Below are positions 58,197 to 64,000 of a stretch of DNA of 64,000 nt, one piece after another. This DNA comes from Streptomyces sp. F63 (GTDB lineage: Bacteria > Actinomycetota > Actinomycetes > Streptomycetales > Streptomycetaceae). How positions within the stretch are numbered: position 1 is the stretch's first letter; every line of letters starts with the position of its first letter. The stretch covers positions 1 to 64,000 of the forward strand of contig NZ_JAGPXX010000002.1 of NCBI RefSeq assembly GCF_018070345.1, given 5' to 3'. Below the pieces are notes generated by a model. It saw only the letters and a list, made by a program, of their open reading frames with translations, ran no database searches and was not told the DNA's origin. Made by a program: the position numbers and the translations under genes.

Positions 58197-59636
58197 TCAG
58201 GCGCCGGTCTCGCCGGTCTGCGCGGCCTTCTCGGTCGCCTCCTGACCGGCGGCGGCGGTGTCGCCGGACTCGGGGGCGGACTCCTCGGAGGCCGCCTCGG
58301 CCGTCTCCGCCGCCTCGTCCTCCTCCTCGTCCTCCAGGTCGACGATCTCGCCGTTGGTGTCCTTGACCGTGGCGGCCTCGACGACCACGGCGAGCGCCTT
58401 GCCCCGGGCGACCTCGCCGACGAGCATCGGCACCTGGCCGCCCTCGACGACGGCCTGGGCGAACTGGTCGGGGCTCATGCCGGAGGACTGGGCACGGCGC
58501 ATGAGGTGCTCGGTCAGCTCCTCCTGGCCGACGGAGAGCTTCTCCTTGTTGACCAGCTCGTCCAGGACGAACTGGGTGCGGATGCCCTTCTCCGCCTGCT
58601 CGCGCAGCTCGGCGTCGAACTCCTCGGCGGTCTTGCCCTGGACCTTGAGGTAGCCGTCCAGGTCCATCCCCATCTGGCCGAGCTGGTGGTGCTCCAGGTT
58701 GTGCTTGCGGGTGTTGACCTCGTCGTCGAGGAGCTTCTCGGGGATCGGGACCTCGACCAGCTCCAGAAGGGCGTCGAGCACCTTCTCCTGGGCCTCGGTG
58801 GCCTGCTCGTACACCTTCGACTGCTCCAGGCGCTTGCGGCTGTCCGCGCGCAGCTCCTCCAGGGTGTCGAACTCACTGGCCAGCTGGGCGAAGTCGTCGT
58901 CCAGCGCGGGGAGTTCACGGGCGGCGACGGCGGTGACGTCGACCTTGACCTCGGCCTCCCTGCCCTGGGCGGAGCCGCCCTTGAGCTCGGAGGTGAAGGT
59001 GGTGCTGCCGCCGGCCTCCAGGCCGGTCACGGCCTCGTCGATGCCGTCGAGCAGTTCGCCGGAGCCGATGGTGTAGCTCACGCCCTTGGCGACACCGTCC
59101 TCCAGGACCTCGCCGTCGACCTTGGCCTCCAGGTCGATCGTCACCACGTCGCCCTCGGCGGCGGCGCGCTCGACGGGGGTGGTGGAGGCGAAACGGTCAC
59201 GGAGCTGCTCGACCGCCTTGTCCACGTCCTCGTCGGTGACCTCGACGGCGTCGACGGTCACCTCGATACCGGAGTAGTCCGGGATCTCCAGGGACGGGCG
59301 GATGTCCACCTCGGCGGTGAAGGCCAGGACCTCGCCGTCCTTGAGCTCCGTGATGTCGACCTCGGGCTGGCCGAGCGGGTTGAGGTCGCCCTCGTTCACC
59401 GCGTCGGTGTAGAACTTCGGCAGCGCGTCGTTGACGGCCTCCTCCAGCACCGCGCCGCGGCCGAACCGCTGGTCGATCACCCGGGCGGGGATCTTCCCCT
59501 TGCGGAAGCCCGGCACCGTGACCTGCTGGTTGATCTTCTTGTACGCCGCGTCGAGGCTGGGCTTGAGCTCCTCGAAGGGCACCTCGACAGTGAGCCGAAC
59601 CCGGGTCGGGTTCAGGGTCTCCACGGCGCTCTTCAC
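58197..59636 (-). CDS. tig: Trigger factor chaperone
   Basis: A 479-residue ribosome-bound chaperone and prolyl isomerase. Ribosome-binding signature [19 protein letters not shown], then an FKBP-type domain ([20 protein letters not shown] ... [21 protein letters not shown]), then the helical arm domain. A Glu/Ala-rich acidic tail ends it. GTG 59636 follows AAGGAG by ten bases and gives [15 protein letters not shown]. The longer frame to 59765 is noise. Confidence 0.97.
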   Translation of the reverse strand: MKSAVETLNPTRVRLTVEVPFEELKPSLDAAYKKINQQVTVPGFRKGKIPARVIDQRFGRGAVLEEAVNDALPKFYTDAVNEGDLNPLGQPEVDITELKDGEVLAFTAEVDIRPSLEIPDYSGIEVTVDAVEVTDEDVDKAVEQLRDRFASTTPVERAAAEGDVVTIDLEAKVDGEVLEDGVAKGVSYTIGSGELLDGIDEAVTGLEAGGSTTFTSELKGGSAQGREAEVKVDVTAVAARELPALDDDFAQLASEFDTLEELRADSRKRLEQSKVYEQATEAQEKVLDALLELVEVPIPEKLLDDEVNTRKHNLEHHQLGQMGMDLDGYLKVQGKTAEEFDAELREQAEKGIRTQFVLDELVNKEKLSVGQEELTEHLMRRAQSSGMSPDQFAQAVVEGGQVPMLVGEVARGKALAVVVEAATVKDTNGEIVDLEDEEEDEAAETAEAASEESAPESGDTAAAGQEATEKAAQTGETGA

Positions 59637-59774
59637 GGTTCGGTCTCCTTGGGGCTGACTTCTGGGATGCTGCAGAGGGATCTCGACTCTCTGCCGATGG
59701 CGCCCCATGCGGTGATCGACTGGGTGGATCCACAGTGGATGACCGACACAGACGGACACGGGCACGCAGCTTGC

Positions 59775-59780
59775 ATAGTA
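59775..59780 (-). promoter_or_regulatory. Candidate -10 element (TACTAT) of tig
   Basis: TACTAT on the minus strand, 139 bases upstream of tig, inside a GCTTGC-9-GCAAGC inverted repeat. No good -35 is visible. Confidence 0.35.
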
Positions 59781-59913
59781 ACCGCAAGCGGTATCCGGTC
59801 CCTAACGGGAGCGGGCCCGCCCGCGACCGCATCTCCCGGCGGCCGCGGTACCGGTGCCGCGGCCCGGAAAAAGCCGCGGTCCGTCGGTCACGGGGGGCGG
59901 GGAACGGCGGTGA

Positions 59914-59990
59914 TGGTCGGGGTGGCCGGATTCGAACCGACGGCCTTCCGCTCCCAAAGCGGACGCGCTACCAAGCTGCGCCACACCCCG
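59914..59990 (-). tRNA. tRNA-Pro (anticodon TGG)
   Basis: A 77-base cloverleaf with encoded CCA: acceptor CGGGGTG/CACCCCG, anticodon stem TCCGC/GCGGA with loop TTTGGGA, T arm GTCGG TTCGAAT CCGGC. Confidence 0.95.
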
Positions 59991-60128
59991 CTGGTGCGAG
60001 ACGTAGGGTACATGGCCGCAGGTGCGGGAGGGCGCCGTAACGGGAGCGGCCGGTGACGGGTGTGCGAGTGACCGTCCGGACCCGCTACGATGCACACCGT
60101 GCCGCGGCGGCTCCGCCGGGCGGCGCGT

Positions 60129-60202
60129 GCGGGCGTAGCTCAATGGTAGAGCCCCAGTCTTCCAAACTGGCTACGCGGGTTCGATTCCCGTCGCCCGCTC
60201 CA
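60129..60202 (+). tRNA. tRNA-Gly (anticodon TCC)
   Basis: A 74-base cloverleaf with encoded CCA: acceptor GCGGGCG/CGCCCGC, D arm GCTC/GAGC, anticodon stem CCAGT/ACTGG with loop CTTCCAA, T arm GCGGG TTCGATT CCCGT. Confidence 0.95.
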
Positions 60203-60210
60203 CAGGCATC

Positions 60211-60249
60211 GGGGCCGGATCCGGAAGATCTTCTTCCGGGTCCGGCCCC
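60211..60249 (+). terminator. tRNA-Gly terminator
   Basis: An 18-base stem with one G-T pair and a TCT loop, 8 bases after the tRNA, followed by GGGTCTTTTCC. Confidence 0.85.
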
Positions 60250-60285
60250 GGGTCTTTTCCACGGCCGGATCAGTAGGGTGACGGC

Positions 60286-60651
60286 ATGGAGATCTGGGTC
60301 AACCCCGCCTGCTCGAAGTGCCGCTCCGCCGTACGCCTCCTCGACGACGCGGGCGCCGAGTACACGGTCCGCCGCTACCTGGAGGACCCGCCGAGCACGG
60401 ACGAGCTGCGCGCCGTACTCGACCGGCTCGGCCTCGAACCGTGGGACATCACCCGGACCCGGGAGGCCGAGGCGGGGGAACTGGGCATCGGCGCCTGGCC
60501 GAGGGAGCCGGCCGAGCGGGAGCGCTGGATCGGGGCCCTGGCCGCGCATCCGCGGCTGATCCAGCGTCCGATCATCACCGCCGACGACGGCACCGCCGCG
60601 GTCGCCCGCGACGAGGACACCGTCCGGGACACCATCGCGCGGGGACGCTGA
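60286..60651 (+). CDS. ArsC/Spx-family thioredoxin-fold protein
   Basis: A 121-residue protein of the arsenate reductase/Spx group. Redox motif CSKC at residues 9-12 (NPACSKCRSAVRLL). Then YLEDPPSTDEL, an arsenate-reductase-like WDITRTREAE, and PRLIQRPIITADDGTA, where the Arg-Pro-Ile turn is family-typical. It may reduce arsenate or act as a redox-responsive regulator; the sequence does not decide which. It follows tRNA-Gly and its terminator. Confidence 0.9.
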   Translation: MEIWVNPACSKCRSAVRLLDDAGAEYTVRRYLEDPPSTDELRAVLDRLGLEPWDITRTREAEAGELGIGAWPREPAERERWIGALAAHPRLIQRPIITADDGTAAVARDEDTVRDTIARGR

Positions 60652-60775
60652 GGAACCGCGCGAGGGCGAGGAACCGCCCGAGGGCGGAGCCGGGAAGCGG
60701 GAGCGGGAGCCGGTGCGCGCCCGCGCGGAGCCTCCCGTGCGGGCGGCCCGCGGTCCCCGTGCGGCGGTGCGCCGG

Positions 60776-60970
60776 TCAGAAGCTGATCTGGTTGAGCGTG
60801 TCCGCGAGCGAGTCCAGCAGTCTCTGGATGGTCGGGGCCATGCCCGACGACGCCAGGAAGAAACCGAACAGCACGGCCACCAGGGCCGGTCCGCCCTTGA
60901 GCGACCCGGACTTCATCAGCACGATCATGATGATCAACAGGACGACAACAGCAGACAGCGAAATGACCAC
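60776..60970 (-). CDS. Small membrane protein (64 aa)
   Basis: A 64-residue protein with two membrane helices (VISLSAVVVLLIIMIVLM, ALVAVLFGFFLASSG) and an amphipathic end (APTIQRLLDSLADTLNQISF). GTG 60970 follows GGGTGGGAT and begins at the first helix; the longer frame to 61096 adds unrelated residues. The form (SLKxG, FGFxLASSxMAP) is common in streptomycetes, often next to phage-like or transfer genes. Function unknown. Confidence 0.8.
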   Translation of the reverse strand: MVISLSAVVVLLIIMIVLMKSGSLKGGPALVAVLFGFFLASSGMAPTIQRLLDSLADTLNQISF

Positions 60971-61395
60971 AACTGATCCCACCCTCGGTCGGAACGACGT
61001 CACCGGCCCCGGAAGTGCGGCCCCGCACCCCACGCCGGGACCATCGTGCCACCAACGCGGGACGGGGTTGTCCCCTGTTGGTATTTCGTCGGCCATCTGT
61101 TCACGCCAGCCCTATGCCCACGGCCGGCCCTCGGGCAAACGGCCGGGGCCGCGGCGGCCCGCGCCCGTGATCCATGTCATGTTCACGGACGGGGCCGATA
61201 CCCATCAAACGGGCGGATCGTCCGCCTTGAGCTGCGCCGGACGGGGTAGCAGCCGTCATTGAAGGAGAGCAGGGGGAAGGTTTTACGGACAACGCCCCCC
61301 GACGCTATGGTGCCTCAGATGTTGCACGCTGCCCCGTCCCCCTCGTGCGCGGTGATGTCCCGGTCCGCCCTCCCCCAGTTGCGCTGGGAGGGCCC
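60971..61395. other. 425-base divergent spacer
   Basis: It holds the promoters of the small membrane protein and of the acyltransferase gene. A TTACGG-17-TATGGT pair is noted separately. No gene is supported. Confidence 0.45.
61283..61311 (+). promoter_or_regulatory. Candidate promoter of acyltransferase gene
   Basis: TTACGG, 17 bases, TATGGT on the plus strand, about 80 bases upstream of the chosen start. Confidence 0.4.
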
Positions 61396-62625
61396 GTGAC
61401 GAACGTGCTGCGCCCCCACGGCCACCAGCGGACGCCGCTCCCCCCGGAAACCCGCGCGTCCCCCCTCACCCCGTCCCACAGCTCCGCGACGCCGCATCCC
61501 GGGGGTTCCCCCACTCCCCCGGGCGGAAACGGCGCCGTCAAGAAGCGCGATCCGTTCTTCGACAACGCCAAGTACCTGGCGATCGTCCTCGTGGCCGTCG
61601 GCCACGCCTGGCAGCCGCTGACGGCCGACAGCCGTATCGCCGAAGCGGCGTACATGTTCGTGTACGCCTTCCACATGCCGGCCTTCATCGTCATCTCCGG
61701 CTACTTCTCCCGCAGTTTCGACATGCGGACCGACCGGTTGCAGCGGCTGGTCACCGGTGTGGCCGTGCCGTACGTCATCTTCGAGACGGTCTACAGCTAC
61801 TTCAAGCGGTACGCCAACGACGATCCCGGCTACCCGATCAGTCTGCTCGACCCCTGGTACCTCACCTGGTTCCTGATCGCGCTGTTCGTCTGGCGGCTCA
61901 CCACCCCGCTGTGGAAGATCGTGCGCTGGCCCGTCCCGCTCGCGCTCGCCATCGCCGTCCTGGCCTCGGTCTCCCCCGACATCGGCGACGACCTGGACCT
62001 CCAGCGGGTGCTGCAGTTCCTGCCGTTCTTCGTGGTCGGCCTGATGCTCAAACCGGAGCACTTCCAGCTGGTGCGCCGCCGCGAGGTGCGGATCCTCTCC
62101 GTACCGGTGTTCGCCGCCGCACTGCTCTTCTCCTACTGGGCGGCACCACGGATGGCGACGAGCTGGTTCTACCACCGCGACAGCGTGCAGGAGCTGACCG
62201 CACCCTGGTGGACCGGCCTGGTGATGACACCGGCGCTGTTCGGCTGCTCCATGGTGCTGGCCGCCTGCTTCTACGCCTGGGTGCCGCGGCGCGAGATGTG
62301 GTTCACCGCCCTCGGCGCCGGCACGCTGTACGGCTATCTCCTGCACGGCTTCCTGGCCAAGGGCTCCCGCTTCTGGGACTGGTACGACGCGGCCTGGGTG
62401 AACACCGCCTGGGGCGCCGCCGTGCTCACCGTCCTCGCGGCGGCCGTGGTGACGGTACTGTGCACCACGCCGGTGCAGCGGGTGTTCCACTTCGCCATGG
62501 AGCCGAGGATGGAGTGGGCGTTCCGGCGCGACGCGGCCGAACTGGCCCGCGGCCGGACGGGCGGGACCGAGAAGAAGCCGGCGGCACGGGCCGCCGGGGA
62601 CGGCGAGGCGGCCGGCCGCGGCTGA
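61396..62625 (+). CDS. Acyltransferase-3-family membrane protein
   Basis: A 409-residue polytopic protein of the acyltransferase-3 (OatA/fucose O-acetylase-like) family. It opens with RDPFFDNAKYLAIVLVAVGHAWQPL, where the H of the AxxHxW motif acts in catalysis, then YAFHMPAFIVISGYFSRSF. About ten membrane helices follow. It moves acetyl or other acyl groups to sugars or lipids on the membrane. GTG 61396 has GGGAGG three bases before it; GTG 61345 lacks one. The tail is Ala/Gly/Arg-rich. Confidence 0.85.
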   Translation: MTNVLRPHGHQRTPLPPETRASPLTPSHSSATPHPGGSPTPPGGNGAVKKRDPFFDNAKYLAIVLVAVGHAWQPLTADSRIAEAAYMFVYAFHMPAFIVISGYFSRSFDMRTDRLQRLVTGVAVPYVIFETVYSYFKRYANDDPGYPISLLDPWYLTWFLIALFVWRLTTPLWKIVRWPVPLALAIAVLASVSPDIGDDLDLQRVLQFLPFFVVGLMLKPEHFQLVRRREVRILSVPVFAAALLFSYWAAPRMATSWFYHRDSVQELTAPWWTGLVMTPALFGCSMVLAACFYAWVPRREMWFTALGAGTLYGYLLHGFLAKGSRFWDWYDAAWVNTAWGAAVLTVLAAAVVTVLCTTPVQRVFHFAMEPRMEWAFRRDAAELARGRTGGTEKKPAARAAGDGEAAGRG

Positions 62626-62689
62626 GGCGCCCCACCGCCTCCTCGCCCGCCCCACCGCCTCCTCCACCGCACGGACGGCCCGAACGGGC

Positions 62690-62736
62690 ACGGCGCCGCG
62701 GCCCCGGGTATTCCCGCCCGGGGGCCGCGGCGCCGT
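62690..62736 (+). terminator. Terminator after acyltransferase
   Basis: A stem of about 19 pairs with an 8-base loop and one bulge (ACGGCGCCGCGGCCCC arms), 65 bases past the stop. Confidence 0.75.
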
Positions 62737-62789
62737 CGTGTGCCGTGGAGCGCCGTCCGCACCGGCCGCGCCGCCCGCACCGGCCCGCC

Positions 62790-63152
62790 GTCAGCTCCGG
62801 CGGTGGTGAGGATGTCGTAGTCGTCCACGAGGACGACGATCCGCGGGCCGGTGTACCAGGCGCCGTCGGCCAGCGCGTCCTGGTCGGCGAGGCCGTCGGG
62901 CATCCGCTTCTCCAGTTCCTTGGCGATGCCCGCCGAGAGCGCCCCGCAGATCTTGGAGTTGTGGGCGTAGCCGCCCCGGTACTCCCCGGGCACCAGGGTG
63001 CGCAGCCCGCGCCGCGGGTCCATGACGGCGAAGACGAGGTCGTCCTCGCCGTGGCGCGCCATGAGGCCGTTCGCGACCAGCCGCAGCAGATTGCTCTTGC
63101 CGCACTCGCTGTCGCCGAGCACCAGGAGATGCTGGTCGCGTTCGAAGAGGTC
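62790..63152 (-). pseudogene. EccC type VII secretion ATPase fragment
   Basis: About 121 residues of the third FtsK-like ATPase domain of an EccC. Walker A lies in LVLGDSECGKSNLLRL, then EYRGGYAHNSKI, ELEKRMPDGL and the Walker B strand IVVLVDDYDIL. The full EccC is about 1300 residues, so this is only a remnant without start or stop of its own. It is joined in frame to an IS110-type piece upstream, and downstream it runs into unrelated sequence. No other ESX genes are visible in the window. Confidence 0.75.
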
Positions 63153-63365
63153 GACCAGGTCGGATCGGCGTCCGGTCAACAGCTTCAGCTCGATGGCCGC
63201 CTCGTCGCCCGCGCGAATGGGCCTCAGATCGCGGCGCGTCCTTGCCTGGTCTGCGATGACGCAGGCGTCGCGGGCGTCGGTCCTTCCCTCGCCGCGGTAG
63301 CCGTCAGCTGCCCGGTTGGCCAGGCGACCGGGGATGGGCTCGATCAACCCGATCAAGAACGTAGA
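63153..63365 (-). mobile_element. IS110-family transposase fragment
   Basis: About 71 residues typical of the DEDD RuvC-like N-terminal part of IS110/IS1111 transposases: LANRAADGYRGEGRTDARDACVIADQA, where TDARDA holds acidic active-site residues, and then RRDLRPIRAGDEAAIELKLLTGRRSDLV. The N-terminal ~60 residues and the whole C-terminal half are missing, and no terminal repeats are recognisable. It is a dead remnant, fused in frame to the EccC fragment. Confidence 0.8.
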
Positions 63366-63599
63366 GCCGCTTGACCTGCACGGACGTGATTCTCGGCACG
63401 CACAGTGCCGGGGACGGTCCACGGACGCGGGCGCGGTGACGAAGCGGGCGGGGCACGCGACGGCACGACGGGAAGGACCGCGCGGACGTATGCCACACGG
63501 TCTGGGAGGGGCATGTGCCACCCAACCGGGCTTGTAGCTGTGTGGCGGGAACAGCGTCAAGCAAGCACGACAATATTCTCATATCGGGCGGGGCGGGTG

Positions 63600-64000
63600 T
63601 CAGCCCTGGATTGCGTCCGCTTCTCCGGGGAGCGCGCCGGCGCAGGTCGCTCGCCCGAACTTGCCGACGGCGGTGGCGCTTTGGGCGTGCTTGCCGCGGA
63701 CGGCGAGTGCACAGCGGGCCTGGCCGCCCTTCTCGCCCAGGACGATGCTGACGGTCGGCTCCTGGCCGAGGGGGACGTCCACCGTCTTGCGCCAGGGCAG
63801 GGTGGCCCCCTTGACGACGACGGCCTCGCCGGAGGTGTTGCGGGCCTGGTAGGTGATGTCGGCGGTGCCCTTGCCGGTGACTTCGTAGGTCACCGCGGCG
63901 GTGGGGGTACGGTCCGCCGGTTTCTCGTCGCCCTTGCCCGAGTCGAGCACACCGTACAGGGCGAGGCCGCCGCAGACGGCCAGGACGACGCCGCCGGCGA
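63600..64000 (-). CDS. MmpS-like membrane protein, cut at right edge
   Basis: The last 132 residues of a gene whose 5' end lies beyond the window. The visible part opens with a membrane helix (VVLAVCGGLALYGVL), then a small extracytoplasmic beta-rich domain (AAVTYEVTGKGTADITYQARNTSGEAVV ... VSIVLGEKGGQARCALAVRG). The YEVTGKGTADITY core with a late Cys pair is the MmpS family pattern. MmpS proteins assist RND lipid transporters in mycobacteria; streptomycete forms are uncharacterised. It ends 35 bases before the chimeric pseudogene frame. Confidence 0.8.
   Translation of the reverse strand, partial: AGGVVLAVCGGLALYGVLDSGKGDEKPADRTPTAAVTYEVTGKGTADITYQARNTSGEAVVVKGATLPWRKTVDVPLGQEPTVSIVLGEKGGQARCALAVRGKHAQSATAVGKFGRATCAGALPGEADAIQG

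Overview
The window is about 72% GC by eye and has all the marks of a Streptomyces chromosome core: GTG and CTG starts, extreme GC at third codon positions, and the gene order nadD-LCP-rsfS, proB-proA, obg-rpmA-rplU-rne, rodA-mrdA-mreDCB-ndk, folC-valS, clpX-clpP-clpP-tig. This is the conserved arm region that corresponds to roughly SCO2565-SCO2624 of S. coelicolor (assigned from remembered synteny, not by search). Nearly everything is on the minus strand, so the operons read right to left.

Region by region. 1-6.7 kb: a small conserved protein, then comEC/comEA, a DegV protein and a single-pass coiled-coil membrane protein. 6.8-13.2 kb: leuS, preceded by a 12-codon leucine leader peptide and an attenuator, and divergent from it a two-gene electron-transfer unit (di-heme membrane protein plus NuoF-like Fe-S protein). 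13.2-15.6 kb: two identical tRNA-Ala genes bracketing a GT87 glycosyltransferase and two tiny zinc-ribbon proteins. 15.6-30 kb: histidine phosphatase, rsfS, an LCP-type protein, nadD, a small membrane protein, an M48 protease, two related membrane proteins, proA, proB, a CDP-glycerol-type glycopolymer transferase and galE. This looks like a compact version of the spore-wall glycopolymer locus.

30-37 kb: obg, L27, L21 and a very long RNase E/G with repetitive basic extensions. 37-46.5 kb: two radical-SAM-associated proteins and the elongation/spore-wall morphogenes rodA, mrdA, mreD, mreC, mreB. 46.7-52 kb: ndk, DUF4233, folC, valS. 52.1-54.9 kb: a plus-strand tandem array of three paralogous Pro/Gly/Tyr-rich membrane proteins with an extracytoplasmic Cys-pair domain. 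55-59.7 kb: clpX, two clpP genes behind a ClgR-type operator, and tig. 59.9-64 kb: tRNA-Pro, tRNA-Gly, an ArsC/Spx-like protein, a small membrane protein, an acyltransferase-3 protein, and then a decayed patch where an IS110-type transposase fragment is fused in frame to the ATPase tail of a type VII secretion EccC. An MmpS-like membrane protein runs off the right edge.

Themes. Protein quality control (tig, Clp), cell-wall growth (Mre/RodA/PBP2, LCP, glycopolymer transferase, galE) and ribosome/RNA metabolism (obg, L21/L27, rne, rsfS) sit side by side as in other streptomycetes. The least ordinary things are: the leuS attenuator; three genes whose only sensible starts are ATA or CTG; the heme/Fe-S electron-transfer pair; the three-gene Cys-motif membrane array; the LCP protein lacking the usual catalytic motifs; and the IS110/EccC chimera. 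No CRISPR array, intact insertion sequence or prophage was seen. Nothing could be searched or computed, so all family assignments rest on reading motifs.
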